A DNA stretch of 39,370 nucleotides from contig DCEW01000038.1 in NCBI GenBank assembly GCA_002314265.1, positions 1 to 39,370 on the forward strand, read 5' to 3'. The notes beneath the pieces were generated by a model that worked only from the letters and a program-made list of their open reading frames with translations, was not told the DNA's origin and ran no database searches. The DNA comes from Flavobacteriales bacterium UBA1820. Lineage in GTDB: Bacteria; Bacteroidota; Bacteroidia; Flavobacteriales; UBA1820. A program made the position numbers and the translations under genes. Positions 7,862-17,040 of the stretch are shown here, in pieces (position 1 is the stretch's first letter; each line of letters opens with the position of its first letter).

Positions 7862-9631
7862 TCAGTACAAAAGCACCGTCCCCCGGTCGGGGGTATGCAT
7901 CAGAATAAACACCTCGGTATTGACATAGCCTCCGCCCAGGTACTTGATAAAGCGGAAACGATCCGCCACCTGCTCGCTGGGATAGGACGTGAGCGCCGTC
8001 TCGTTGTCCGGTTCCACCGCCATGCGGGACAGCACGTCGTAGGTAACATCGAAACCCACCAGAGAGTACGTCCCGGGGAACTCCCGGAAATGCCGCCGGA
8101 ACGAACGGACGAAATCGTTGTACTGCGCCCGGCCCGTATTTTCAAACATCCGGTCGGCATAGACGAAGCGTACCCGCGAAGCGGCCTGCCCCTGCGCCTC
8201 GCGCATGAGTTTCCCAGCCGCCGTATTGATCTCGAAGGCATAGACATCCACCGGGTCCAAACGGTTGGAGAGTTCCACCGCCTGATAGACTTCGGCCACG
8301 GTCGATCCGGTGAGCGAGGGGACGATCAGAACCGGCGAAACGCCCTGCCGGATCATCCCGCTCAAGCGGGCGGCGTTCTCTCCCAGATCGGTATCGAGCA
8401 CTTCCACCGAGGTAATCCCCCGCTGGGCCAACGCACTCTTCACCCGGGCGATGAGCGTTCCCTGTCCGGTGGAGGAAGCCACGAGGATCACCTTGCGGTC
8501 GGGCGAGAGATTGTCCTGAAGGTACCGCAGGATAGCCTGCTGCAAGTCTTCGGCCGGTGCGGATACCTGAAGGATATTGGGCGAGGAGACCACATCGTGG
8601 CGCAGGGAAAGCGGAGAGACCACGATCGCCTTGCTCCCGCGGAGGTTCCTGGCCGCCCGTTCGGCCACCTCGGCGTACATCGGTCCGATCAACACATCGG
8701 TCTGCGAAAAATCATGTGCGGCCATCAGGCTGTCTATCGTCAGGGTATCCCTGCGGGTATCGAACACCCGCACTTGCGCCACCAAACCTTGCCCGGCGAG
8801 CGAATCGAGCGCCATGCGTACCCCCATGTAAAATCCCAGGGCCACGTTGGAATCGGCCAAGCGCCGGGCCGGGGTTTCCCCTACCAGCGAATCGGCCCGA
8901 TCGAGGTAAAACGGCAGGAGCACATCCACCCTCAATGCCCTGCGGACGTTCAACTGGCTGGCCTGGTGCAGGGAGAAAGCATCATTGCCTTGTCGCCAAG
9001 GATCGTCCGGTACTGGCGGGATTCCCGCCAGTTGATCCTCCGGTGCTTCGTCCTGCGGCTGCCGGAGGGGAGGTTCGGGACGGCGGTCGGTTTGCGGGGC
9101 AACTGACGAAGACCTCTCCTGCGGACTGGACACAGGGGGGACCTGCTCCGCAGGGGCCGTTTCCGGAGCGCCCATCACCGGGATGCGGAGCGTCATCCCG
9201 ATCTTGAGCACCGAAGTTTTCAGTTCGGGATTGTACTCCTTGAGCTGATCCTGGGTAATGCCCCACTGCCGCGAAATGCCATAGACGGTCTCCTTGGGAG
9301 CGACCACATGCGTGGCGAATTCTACGGGTTGCTGTGCCACGGGAGCCGGCTGAACCACTTGCGCAGCAGCCTGCGCCTTCTGCTGCTGAAGCTTTTTACG
9401 CTCCTTGCGCGAAGGGATGATCAGGATGTCGCGCGCACGGAGCTCGCGGGTCTTGTACGCTTGGTTGTATTCCAGCAGTTCCTCCACGCTCAGACCGAAA
9501 CGGTCGGCGATGGTCTGCATCGTATCGCTTTTCTTTACCCGATACGTTTCCACCGCCTGGGCATCGGCCGAAAGCACCCACCCTGCCAGCAGAAACACCA
9601 GAAAAAATGTTCTCGTAAAAGATACAGGCAT
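7862..9631 (-). CDS. LysM-repeat protein fused to a type 1 periplasmic-binding-like domain
   Basis: A 589-residue secreted protein. A signal peptide (residues 1-24, ending ADAQA) is followed by two LysM repeats: about 28-73, with YRVKKSDTMQTIADRFGLS, and about 107-151, with PKETVYGISRQWGITQDQLK. A Lys/Gln-rich linker separates them and a Pro/Glu/Gln-rich linker (about 152-225) follows. The C-terminal part (about 230-589) looks like an ABC-type amino-acid/branched-chain binding protein fold, seen in LRVDVLLPFYLDRAD, VLIGPMYAEVAERAARN and VILVASSTGQGT. Such fusions are known in Bacteroidetes and resemble LpoA-like envelope proteins rather than transport receptors. The ATG at 9631 gives a clean signal peptide, whereas upstream in-frame residues overlap the preceding small gene. 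Confidence 0.85.
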   Translation of the reverse strand: MPVSFTRTFFLVFLLAGWVLSADAQAVETYRVKKSDTMQTIADRFGLSVEELLEYNQAYKTRELRARDILIIPSRKERKKLQQQKAQAAAQVVQPAPVAQQPVEFATHVVAPKETVYGISRQWGITQDQLKEYNPELKTSVLKIGMTLRIPVMGAPETAPAEQVPPVSSPQERSSSVAPQTDRRPEPPLRQPQDEAPEDQLAGIPPVPDDPWRQGNDAFSLHQASQLNVRRALRVDVLLPFYLDRADSLVGETPARRLADSNVALGFYMGVRMALDSLAGQGLVAQVRVFDTRRDTLTIDSLMAAHDFSQTDVLIGPMYAEVAERAARNLRGSKAIVVSPLSLRHDVVSSPNILQVSAPAEDLQQAILRYLQDNLSPDRKVILVASSTGQGTLIARVKSALAQRGITSVEVLDTDLGENAARLSGMIRQGVSPVLIVPSLTGSTVAEVYQAVELSNRLDPVDVYAFEINTAAGKLMREAQGQAASRVRFVYADRMFENTGRAQYNDFVRSFRRHFREFPGTYSLVGFDVTYDVLSRMAVEPDNETALTSYPSEQVADRFRFIKYLGGGYVNTEVFILMHTPDRGTVLLY

Positions 9632-9660
9632 ATATATCCGTTGATTTTCTTGTTTACTTT

Positions 9661-9891
9661 CTACCCCTTCTGCCTCTGCGCAGCACGATCTTGACGGTCG
9701 GAGTCGTTTTCCCTGCGGGGAAAACGCCCCGCCAGCACTCCCAGAGACAAGCCCAGAAGCAGCCCGAGGGGGATATTGCCGATCGCTGCTCCGAAAAGCA
9801 GCCCCAGGGCTATCCCCAACGGCAGATAACGACCGATCCCCCGACCCGAAGGCCGGGGAACGCCGTCTTCTTTCCGGGGTATGTCTTTCAT
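9661..9891 (-). CDS. Small glycine-zipper membrane protein
   Basis: A 76-residue protein whose core PLGIALGLLFGAAIGNIPLG and the following LLLGLSLGVLAG form one or two hydrophobic segments with regularly spaced glycines, a glycine-zipper pattern typical of helix packing in membranes. Both ends are hydrophilic, with a basic C-terminus (RFPRRENDSDRQD). The ATG at 9891 is preferred over a TTG at 9915. It lies between guaA (52-base gap) and the LysM protein (29-base gap) on the same strand, which supports expression. The function is unknown. Confidence 0.65.
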   Translation of the reverse strand: MKDIPRKEDGVPRPSGRGIGRYLPLGIALGLLFGAAIGNIPLGLLLGLSLGVLAGRFPRRENDSDRQDRAAQRQKG

Positions 9892-9943
9892 CGCACAAAT
9901 AGCTGTCTCGGTCAAAATGCTGTGCCGGATCGCCTCCCGGGGA

Positions 9944-11470
9944 TCATTCCCATTCGATGGTGGCCGGCGGTTTGGAACTGATGTCGTACACCACGCGGTT
10001 CACGCCCTTGACCTTGTTGATGATGTCGTTCGATACCTTGGCCAGGAACTCGTACGGCAAGTGCGACCAGTCGGCCGTCATGCCGTCGGTGGATTCCACT
10101 GCCCGCAAAGCCACGACCCGCTCGTAGGTGCGTTCGTCGCCCATCACGCCTACCGACTGAACGGGAAGCAAGATTGCTCCGGCCTGCCATACTTTCTTGT
10201 AGAGTCCCCACTGACGCAGCGCGGAGATGAAAATGTCGTCCACCTCCTGCAGGATCCGCACCTTCTCCGGTGTAATATCGCCCAGGATGCGGATGGCCAA
10301 CCCCGGTCCGGGGAACGGATGGCGCGAGAGGAGTTCGTCGGGGATGCCCAAGGTCGCTCCCACGCGGCGCACCTCGTCCTTGAAGAGGGTACGGAGCGGC
10401 TCGACCACCTTGAGTTTCATGTAGGCCGGCAACCCGCCCACGTTGTGGTGGCTTTTGATGGTGGCCGAAGGTCCCTTGACCGAGCAGGATTCGATCACAT
10501 CAGGGTAAATGGTCCCCTGTGCCAGCCACCGGGCATCCTTGATCTTGGCCGCCTCGGCATCGAACACGTCGATGAACGACGCCCCGATGGCCTTGCGTTT
10601 CTTTTCAGGATCGGTAACCCCGGCCAAAACCTTGTAAAAACGCTCGCTGGCATCCACGCCCACGATGTTGAGCCCCATGTCCTTGTATTGGCCCAGGACG
10701 CTCTCGTATTCGTTCTTGCGCAGCAGGCCGTTGTTGACAAAGATGCAGGTGAGCCGATCGCCGATGGCCCGCGAGAGCAGCACCCCGGCCACCGTCGAGT
10801 CCACGCCTCCCGAGAGCCCCAGCACGACCTTGTCCTGTCCGAGGGTCTCGCGCAGGGATGCAATGGTGGTCTCCACGAACGAATCGGGCGTCCAGTCCTG
10901 TTTCAGGCCGGCTACCCCCACCAGGAAATTGCGCAGGAGCTGCGTTCCGTGCTCCGAGTGGTACACCTCGGGGTGGAACTGTATACCGTAGATCTTCTCG
11001 CCCTCGATCTTGTAGGCGGCTACCGCCACATCGGCCGTGGAAGCGATGATGCGGAAGCCCTGGGGAAGCTGTTGGATGGTGTCTCCGTGGCTCATCCACA
11101 CTTGCGTACCGACGGGGATGTCCTTGAGCAGCGGCTCATCCGGGTCGATCTGCACGATATTGGCCCGGCCGTACTCGCGCACCTGACTGGGAAGCACCTC
11201 TCCCCCCGCACAGTAGGCGAGGTACTGGGCACCGTAGCACACCCCGAGCAAGGGAATACGTCCGCGAAAGAGCGAAAGATCCACCTGAGGGGCATCGTCC
11301 TGACGCACCGACGAGGGACTTCCGCTGAAGATCACCGCGCCGAAAGCCGACAGGTCGGGCACTTTGTTGAAGGGATGGATCTCGCAATAGATATTGAGTT
11401 CGCGCACCCGACGGGCGATGAGCTGCGTGTACTGCGAACCGAAATCGAGGATCAGAACTTTGTTCTCCAT
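9944..11470 (-). CDS. guaA: GMP synthase (glutamine-hydrolysing)
   Basis: A 508-residue cytosolic enzyme converting XMP, ATP and glutamine to GMP. The N-terminal class I glutamine amidotransferase domain has the nucleophile Cys78 in GVCYGAQ and the His/Glu pair in [11 protein letters not shown] (His166, Glu168). The ATP pyrophosphatase domain carries the PP-loop [13 protein letters not shown] at about 218-230. The C-terminal dimerisation/XMP domain ends with the characteristic PPATIEWE. All catalytic residues are present and the length is normal. The gene follows a SIMPL-domain gene by 50 bases. Confidence 0.98.
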   Translation of the reverse strand: MENKVLILDFGSQYTQLIARRVRELNIYCEIHPFNKVPDLSAFGAVIFSGSPSSVRQDDAPQVDLSLFRGRIPLLGVCYGAQYLAYCAGGEVLPSQVREYGRANIVQIDPDEPLLKDIPVGTQVWMSHGDTIQQLPQGFRIIASTADVAVAAYKIEGEKIYGIQFHPEVYHSEHGTQLLRNFLVGVAGLKQDWTPDSFVETTIASLRETLGQDKVVLGLSGGVDSTVAGVLLSRAIGDRLTCIFVNNGLLRKNEYESVLGQYKDMGLNIVGVDASERFYKVLAGVTDPEKKRKAIGASFIDVFDAEAAKIKDARWLAQGTIYPDVIESCSVKGPSATIKSHHNVGGLPAYMKLKVVEPLRTLFKDEVRRVGATLGIPDELLSRHPFPGPGLAIRILGDITPEKVRILQEVDDIFISALRQWGLYKKVWQAGAILLPVQSVGVMGDERTYERVVALRAVESTDGMTADWSHLPYEFLAKVSNDIINKVKGVNRVVYDISSKPPATIEWE

Positions 11471-11520
11471 GTAATTTGTCTTGGTATTTTATTGCTTCGT
11501 TTTTCTTTCTCCGTGCTTGT

Positions 11521-12270
11521 TCATTGCAGATAATCGGCGATCTGGAACCGTACGCGCATCCGGTAGTGCAATTTGATCTTGACCGTATTCTCGCCCTGAA
11601 GGCCGCTTTCGCCTTCGGCCGAAGAGAGCATCGTCAGGTTGCTCTCCAAGTATTGCACCGGCTGGAAAGCACCGTTTTCGTCCGGTTCGATGATAAAGAG
11701 GATGTCGCCCAAGCGCTTCCCGGCCGCTTCGAGCAGGTACTGGGCTTTCTCCCGGGCCGCCTGCAAAGCGAGGATCTTGCCTTTTTCCCGGTAGCGGGCG
11801 ATGTCCTTGTTTTTGAGCTCGGCGATCTGGAACGACTCGACCCCGCGCAGATTGCCCGCGCGCAAGATCCGGTTGACGGTAGCAAAATCGTACACCCGCA
11901 CCTGGTATTGTTTTCCCATCAGGAAATCCCGCCCCCGTTCACGCCAGGACTCCCCCACATCCTGCACGGAGATGTCCTCCTGGCGCACGCCCGCAGCGAT
12001 CAGCGCTTGGGTTACCCGGGTCTCGATGCGTTCCAAAGGCACCTTGGTGCGGTAATCCTCGGGTTTGGAGCGCCGATCGAATTCCTCCTCCCAGTACTCC
12101 CGGATATAGATCGAGAGAATGATTTCGTCCGGATCGACTTCGAGTTCCGAAGAACCGGTTACCTCGATGTAGCGCACCGGAGGGATGCCATCTGTCAGCG
12201 AGAACGACTGTGCCGCAGCCGGCCATGCAGCCCAAACCGACAAAGCCAAAAACACAAGTGATGTTTTCAT
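11521..12270 (-). CDS. SIMPL-domain (DUF541) periplasmic protein
   Basis: A 249-residue secreted protein. The signal peptide is MKTSLVFLALSVWAAWPAAA, then the SIMPL/DUF541 domain begins with VRYIEVTGSSELEVDPDEI and continues through LQAAREKAQYLLEAAGKRLG, the usual family segment, to a C-terminal beta-rich end (VKIKLHYRMRVRFQIADYL). Family members (E. coli YggE, BP26) have been linked to oxidative stress and envelope functions, but no biochemical role is settled. The ATG at 12270 is chosen for the signal peptide. The frame remains open upstream across a purine-rich spacer, which would add about 49 lysine/arginine-rich residues with no homology. Confidence 0.85.
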   Translation of the reverse strand: MKTSLVFLALSVWAAWPAAAQSFSLTDGIPPVRYIEVTGSSELEVDPDEIILSIYIREYWEEEFDRRSKPEDYRTKVPLERIETRVTQALIAAGVRQEDISVQDVGESWRERGRDFLMGKQYQVRVYDFATVNRILRAGNLRGVESFQIAELKNKDIARYREKGKILALQAAREKAQYLLEAAGKRLGDILFIIEPDENGAFQPVQYLESNLTMLSSAEGESGLQGENTVKIKLHYRMRVRFQIADYLQ

Positions 12271-12432
12271 AGCGCTTCTCTTTTTTTGTTCCTTTTTGTT
12301 CCTTCTCCTTCCTGTTTGCGTTTTTCCTCGTCGGCCGCTTTCCTCTCTTCTGCTCCCCCCCGTTTTTCCCTCTTTCCCTGCCAACCCTGTGTCAAAGCGC
12401 AAGGGAGACAAAAGCAAGGGGAGATCGAGCGG

Positions 12433-13179
12433 TTAGAAATTGGGGGTAAAGGTTTTCTTTTCGTAAAATTTGCCGATGGCCGCCACGACCTCGTCCGGCG
12501 TATCCACCAAGGAGATCAGATCGAGGTCTTCGGGAGCGATCATCCCCTCGGTCACCAAACGTTCGCGGATCCAGTCGAGCAGCCCGCCCCAGTACTCGGA
12601 ACCCACCATGACGATGGGATACAGGGTCGACTTTCGGGTCTGGATCAGGGTTATGGCCTCGAAAAGTTCGTCGAGCGTACCGAAACCTCCGGGCATCACC
12701 ACAAAGGCCTGCGCGTACTTGACGAACATCACCTTACGGACAAAGAAGTGGCTGAAATAGATGTTTTTGTCCTTGTCGATAAAGGGGTTTGAATTTTGCT
12801 CGTGCGGCAGTTCGATGTTCATCCCACAGGAAGTTCCTCCGCCGAAGTAAGCGCCCTTGTTGGCCGCTTCCATGATACCCGGACCGCCGCCGGTGATGAT
12901 ACCGAAGCCCAGTCCGGTCAACCGGTAGGCGATCTGTTCGGCCAACCGATAGTATTTCGAGCCGGGTTTGATGCGTGCCGAACCGAAAATGGACACGCAG
13001 GGCCCGATGCGTGCCATGATGTCGAAACCGCTGACGAATTCGCTCATCACCTTGAAAATGGTCCACGAGTCGTTCGTCTTGATGTCGTTCCACGTATGGG
13101 GCTTGAAATCGTTGCGTATCTGCTGCTCGATCTCGCTCACCGGTATCCCTGCTGCGGGAAGGTTTTCTTCTTTTTCCAT
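12433..13179 (-). CDS. LOG-family Rossmann-fold protein (TIGR00730 type)
   Basis: A 248-residue cytosolic protein of the LOG/YgdH-type family, many members of which are nucleoside-5'-monophosphate phosphoribohydrolases (cytokinin-activating in plants, nucleotide-hydrolysing in bacteria). Visible motifs are VSIFGSARIKPGSKYY, ITGGGPGIMEAANKGA and MPGGFGTLDELFE, which hold the phosphate-binding and catalytic residues. An N-terminal extension of about 60 residues precedes the Rossmann core, as in the longer bacterial subfamily. It starts 9 bases after the EEP-family gene stop, so the two are probably co-transcribed. Confidence 0.88.
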   Translation of the reverse strand: MEKEENLPAAGIPVSEIEQQIRNDFKPHTWNDIKTNDSWTIFKVMSEFVSGFDIMARIGPCVSIFGSARIKPGSKYYRLAEQIAYRLTGLGFGIITGGGPGIMEAANKGAYFGGGTSCGMNIELPHEQNSNPFIDKDKNIYFSHFFVRKVMFVKYAQAFVVMPGGFGTLDELFEAITLIQTRKSTLYPIVMVGSEYWGGLLDWIRERLVTEGMIAPEDLDLISLVDTPDEVVAAIGKFYEKKTFTPNF

Positions 13180-13188
13180 GACTTATGT

Positions 13189-14271
13189 TTACGGTTTGTC
13201 GTCTTCAGATGCTGTTTTGTCCTCCTGATCCGCAGAAACGAGCGTCAGCAGAGCCGTAATGCCGTTGTGGTCGCTGGCATCGCTGCGCAAGGTGGAAAAC
13301 TTCGCCGGACGGAACGTCTGCTCGTCCGCCAAGATAAAGTCGATGCGCAAGGGATAGAGTTTGATGGCTCGGAACGTCCGCCCGAAACCGAAACCGGCCT
13401 GGGAGAAAGCATCCGTCAAGTCGTCGCCTGCAATGGTAAGAAAGGCATACGAAAACGGGGTATTGTTGAAGTCGCCGGCCACGATACACGGGTAAGGACT
13501 GGCATCGATGCTCGCCCGCAGCGCCTCCACCTGGGACTGCTGGCGGACAAAACCGGTGTTGAGACGCCCCAGGAGCCCCTTGGCGCGGTCCTTGAGCTGA
13601 TCCGACGACAGGGAGGTCAGTTCGTTCACCTCGTCGGCGCTGATGCCCAGCGATTGCAGGTGCACGCTGTACACCCGCACCATACGTCCCCCGGGAAGGC
13701 GGATATCGGCATACACGGCGTTGTTCTGCGTACGGGGGAAATCGAGGTTGCCGGTGCCTACAATGGGGTATTTGGAAAAAACGGCGTCGCAATACCACCC
13801 GTGCGGCTGCACGTAGGAATACCGATAGGCCGACATGTCGCACTTGCCGCGGGCATACTCCTGAAAGCACACCACATCGGGGGCGTAGCGAGCCACCTCC
13901 CGAACGATCTTTTCGGCAGGAGATTCTCCTGTTTCCTTACTTTTATAACTGAACGCGTGGACATTGTAGCTGACGATGCGCAAGGTATCGGCCTGGGACA
14001 CCTTCTCCCCTCCGCCCAAGGCAAACGCATATCCCAGTTGTCCCCAGCCTACCACCAATGCCAGGATGGAATACAAGGCAAACGGCTTGAGGCGGATGAC
14101 CCAGAACAAGGCGAAAAGCACATTGACGATAATCAGAAACGGGGCCAGCAGACCTGCTACCGAGATATACGGAAGGCTTTCGGGCGGGAAATGCGAACAG
14201 AGGAACACGGCGGCCAAAGCCAGCGCGCAGAGAAGATTGACCGTTTTGATCACCCAGTTGATTATAAGCAT
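13189..14271 (-). CDS. Membrane-anchored endonuclease/exonuclease/phosphatase-family protein
   Basis: A 360-residue protein with three N-terminal hydrophobic helices (about 7-25, 34-58 and 64-84) followed by an EEP catalytic domain. Conserved metal and catalytic residues are visible: RIVSYNVHAF (Asn103), DVVCFQEY (Glu138), VYSVHLQS, AGDFNNTPFSYAF, RIDFILAD and the terminal SDHNGI. The domain probably faces the periplasm. The family includes DNases, sphingomyelinases and inositol-phosphate phosphatases, and the substrate cannot be chosen from sequence alone. A short acidic tail ends the protein. It is the first gene of the long minus-strand run that reaches hemD. Confidence 0.87.
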   Translation of the reverse strand: MLIINWVIKTVNLLCALALAAVFLCSHFPPESLPYISVAGLLAPFLIIVNVLFALFWVIRLKPFALYSILALVVGWGQLGYAFALGGGEKVSQADTLRIVSYNVHAFSYKSKETGESPAEKIVREVARYAPDVVCFQEYARGKCDMSAYRYSYVQPHGWYCDAVFSKYPIVGTGNLDFPRTQNNAVYADIRLPGGRMVRVYSVHLQSLGISADEVNELTSLSSDQLKDRAKGLLGRLNTGFVRQQSQVEALRASIDASPYPCIVAGDFNNTPFSYAFLTIAGDDLTDAFSQAGFGFGRTFRAIKLYPLRIDFILADEQTFRPAKFSTLRSDASDHNGITALLTLVSADQEDKTASEDDKP

Positions 14272-14416
14272 TTTTCCGTGTGCCTTCCCGCAATTTTTCC
14301 CCTGCGGTAGGAAGTTGCAATTTATAAAAAAAATACATACCGCCCGCTCCCCTCGGAGGCGATTTCGACAGGAAATAAAGTTGGAAGTTCCCTCTGCGAA
14401 CTTCCCGCTTTTGCCG

Positions 14417-14424
14417 TACCTTTG
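14417..14424 (+). promoter_or_regulatory. Candidate promoter of the DMT transporter (TACCTTTG)
   Basis: TACCTTTG matches the Bacteroidetes -7 consensus 34 bases before the ATG at 14458. No TTTG -33 box is seen at the right distance. Transcription would start near 14431. Confidence 0.6.
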
Positions 14425-14457
14425 CCACGGTAAATTTGTTCGATCCCCAAAAAAGCG

Positions 14458-15414
14458 ATGGCTTATCCTACCCTAAAGACCGATAACGCAAAAGGTGTAT
14501 TCTTCGGACTGTTCGCGGCCGTTACCTTCGGGTTTCTGCCGTTCTTTTCCATCCCCCTGATGGCGGACGGGATGACAGTTTCGTCGCTGCTCTTTTACCG
14601 GTTCGTGGTAGCGGCCGGAGTCATGACCCTCGTGGTACTGATAAGACGGATAAACCTGCGCATCACCCGCCGGCAATTTTTCATCCTGCTGGGACTGGCC
14701 GCCATGTACGTAGCTTCGGCCACCGGGCTGGTACATTCGTACATGTATATTCCCAGCGGAGTATCTACCACCATCCACTTCATCTACCCGGTCATTGTCA
14801 CTTGCGGGATGATCTTCTTCTTCCACGAGCGCCGCTCCAAGACCATCTTCACCGCCATGGGAATGGCTATCGCCGGAGTAGCCCTGCTGTGCTGGACACC
14901 GGGCGGAACCCTCGACATTCGGGGACTGACCTGGGCCGGATCGACCATTTTCTGGTATGCCTCGTACCTGATCATCGTCAACCGCTCCTCGGTGAGCGAG
15001 TTGGCCAGCATGACGATGATGTTCTACATCTTCGTGTTGGGCGCCGCCCTGTTTGCCCTGACCACCCTGGCCGAAGGCGGCCTGCAACCGGTGCGCTCGG
15101 TTTACCAGTGGAAAATGCTCGTCGGAGTCGCCCTGCTGGCTACCGTCATCCCGAACGTCGCCCTGCTCAAGGCGGTAAAGAATTCCGGAGCCGTCGTCAC
15201 CTCCATCCTGGGATCGGCCGAACCGCTAACCGCCATGCTGGTGGGCATTCTACATTTCGGAGAGCCTTTCACCAGCCGCACCCTGCTGGGATTTGTCCTG
15301 GTAGTCTGCGCCGTGGTACTGGTGATCCTGAACAAAAACCGGGAAAACAATCCCCTTGTCCGATTGAGAAAATACTTTAGTCTTCAAAAACAGAGAGGAC
15401 ATTTAAAAACATAA
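14458..15414 (+). CDS. EamA-family (DMT superfamily) transporter
   Basis: A 318-residue inner-membrane protein with ten predicted helices arranged as two EamA repeats, as in RhaT/YdcZ/RarD-like drug/metabolite exporters. The N-terminal GVFFGLFAAVTFGFLPFF and the second-half end FGEPFTSRTLLGFVLVVCAV are typical of each repeat. The C-terminus is short and basic. The substrate (metabolite or amino-acid export) cannot be inferred. It is followed 22 bases later by the antiporter gene, so the two may share the promoter at 14417-14424. Confidence 0.88.
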   Translation: MAYPTLKTDNAKGVFFGLFAAVTFGFLPFFSIPLMADGMTVSSLLFYRFVVAAGVMTLVVLIRRINLRITRRQFFILLGLAAMYVASATGLVHSYMYIPSGVSTTIHFIYPVIVTCGMIFFFHERRSKTIFTAMGMAIAGVALLCWTPGGTLDIRGLTWAGSTIFWYASYLIIVNRSSVSELASMTMMFYIFVLGAALFALTTLAEGGLQPVRSVYQWKMLVGVALLATVIPNVALLKAVKNSGAVVTSILGSAEPLTAMLVGILHFGEPFTSRTLLGFVLVVCAVVLVILNKNRENNPLVRLRKYFSLQKQRGHLKT

Positions 15415-15436
15415 TTCTTTATCCTATTAACAAAAT

Positions 15437-16912
15437 ATGACGCATCTTATTTTTCTCTCTGCCCTACTGTTGCTCATCAGTATTGTTTTGAGCAAGACTT
15501 CCCACAAGTTCGGCACACCGTCCCTGCTCCTGTTTTTGATCACGGGAATGCTGGCTGGTTCGGAAGGCATCGGAGGCATCGAATTCGACGACTATCAATT
15601 TGCCCAATTCGTGGGCAATATCGCCTTGATCTTCATCATATATTCAGGTGGACTAGAAACTAAGTTTTCCACCATCCGTCCCGTATTGACCGAAGGCATT
15701 ATTTTGTCTACACTGGGTGTTTTGCTGTCAGTTTTCGCTGTGGGAGGATTCGTGTATTTGGTAACTGATTTTTCCTTGTTAGTCTCTCTGCTTATCGGGG
15801 CGATCGTCTCCTCCACCGACGCAGCGGCCGTGTTCGGCGTATTCCGAAGCCGGAAAATGGGGCTCAAACACAACCTGCGCCCGCTGCTGGAATTGGAAAG
15901 CGGCTCGAACGACCCGATGGCTTACATCATGACCACCACGTTCATCTACCTGATCCAGGAACCCAATACCTCCTTTGCCACCATCGGGTGGATGCTGGTG
16001 CGGTCCATCGCCCTGGGCTCCATCGCCGGGTGGGCCTTCGGAAAAGCCTCGCTGTGGGTGATCAACCGTATCAAACTGGACACCGACGGACTGTACCCGG
16101 TGCTGATGATGGCCACTACACTGCTCACCTTTGCCGCAACGGACCTGACCGGGGGCAACGGTTTCCTGGCCATCTACATCTCGGCCATCATCCTGGGCAA
16201 CAGTAACTTCGTACACAAACGCAGCCTGATGCAGTTCAACGACGGTCTGGCCTGGCTGATGCAGGTGGTGATGTTCCTCATGCTAGGACTGCTGGTCTAT
16301 CCCTCGGAGATCGTCCCGGTGATCGGCATCGGGATCGTCATCTCGTTCTTCATGATCCTGGTAGCCCGTCCGGTAGTCGTGTTTATCCTGATGGCTTTCT
16401 CCAAGTTTTCGGCCCGCGACAAGATCTTCATCTCCTGGGGAGGCTTGCGCGGAGCGGTGCCCATTGTCTTTGCTTCCTACGCATTGGTATCGGGCGTACC
16501 GCAGGCCAATACGATCTTCAACATCGTGTTCTTTATCTCGATCTCCTCGGTACTCATTCAGGGGACTTCGCTGCCGCTGATGGCGCGTTGGCTGCGGCTC
16601 GACCTGCCGGGCAGCGACGCCCGCCAGCATCCGCTGGACTACGAGACTTCCGAGAGTTTCAAGAGCGAACTGGTCGAGGTAACGGCTCGTCCCGGTTCCT
16701 TTATCGTGGACAAGAAAGTGGTGGACCTGAAGATTCCCCACTCGGTGATGATCATCCTGGTGTATCGGGACGGGAAATATTTTGCTCCGAACGGTTCGAC
16801 GGTCATCGAACAGGGCGACATCCTGACCTTGATGTCCGAAAGCCAGACGGACGTAGAACGTGTTCGCTCGCTGTGCCAAAGAACCCCCTCGGAACCAGCG
16901 GAAAAGGATTAA
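15437..16912 (+). CDS. Potassium/proton antiporter (CPA1, NhaP2/CvrA-like) with TrkA-C domain
   Basis: A 491-residue protein with about twelve transmembrane helices (residues 1-390) and a cytoplasmic TrkA-C regulatory domain (about 405-480). The ion-binding Asn-Asp pair of CPA1 antiporters is present in LELESGSNDPMAYI, and WGGLRGAVPIVFASY is the conserved later helix. The C-terminal domain shows VEVTARPGSFIVDKKVVDLK and GDILTLMSES, as in K+/H+ antiporters. It should exchange cytoplasmic K+ or Na+ for H+ in pH and turgor control. The first 350 bases are visibly richer in A and T than the rest of the gene. Confidence 0.92.
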   Translation: MTHLIFLSALLLLISIVLSKTSHKFGTPSLLLFLITGMLAGSEGIGGIEFDDYQFAQFVGNIALIFIIYSGGLETKFSTIRPVLTEGIILSTLGVLLSVFAVGGFVYLVTDFSLLVSLLIGAIVSSTDAAAVFGVFRSRKMGLKHNLRPLLELESGSNDPMAYIMTTTFIYLIQEPNTSFATIGWMLVRSIALGSIAGWAFGKASLWVINRIKLDTDGLYPVLMMATTLLTFAATDLTGGNGFLAIYISAIILGNSNFVHKRSLMQFNDGLAWLMQVVMFLMLGLLVYPSEIVPVIGIGIVISFFMILVARPVVVFILMAFSKFSARDKIFISWGGLRGAVPIVFASYALVSGVPQANTIFNIVFFISISSVLIQGTSLPLMARWLRLDLPGSDARQHPLDYETSESFKSELVEVTARPGSFIVDKKVVDLKIPHSVMIILVYRDGKYFAPNGSTVIEQGDILTLMSESQTDVERVRSLCQRTPSEPAEKD

Positions 16913-17014
16913 AGAAAATGCAACGAATCCTATCCCCTCGCTCTTTTTCCTGTCCCCGAAAAGAACATTTAACGCATACACCGAAAAAAACACGATTTTT
17001 TATCGATTAATTCA

Positions 17015-17022
17015 TACATTTG
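17015..17022 (+). promoter_or_regulatory. Candidate promoter of the PCMD-barrel pair (TACATTTG)
   Basis: TACATTTG fits the TAnnTTTG -7 consensus. A TTG in frame with the PCMD gene at 17020 falls inside this box, which supports the downstream ATG at 17041 as the true start, with a leader of only about 12 bases. Only a T-run stands in the -33 region. Confidence 0.55.
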
Positions 17023-17040
17023 CTGCGCTTTATCAAACTC

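Noticed and set aside
6085..7908. A 607-codon plus-strand open frame opposite the glycosyltransferase and DUF4271 genes
   Set aside because: Arg, Gln and His-rich artefact of the GC-rich third positions of the real membrane-protein genes.
9881..11533. A 550-codon plus-strand open frame opposite guaA
   Set aside because: It mirrors guaA codon structure; guaA has all its catalytic motifs, and the antisense product resembles nothing.
12271..12417. N-terminal extension of the SIMPL protein by 49 residues
   Set aside because: The added sequence is Lys/Arg/Gly-rich translation of a purine-rich spacer and would hide a perfect signal peptide.
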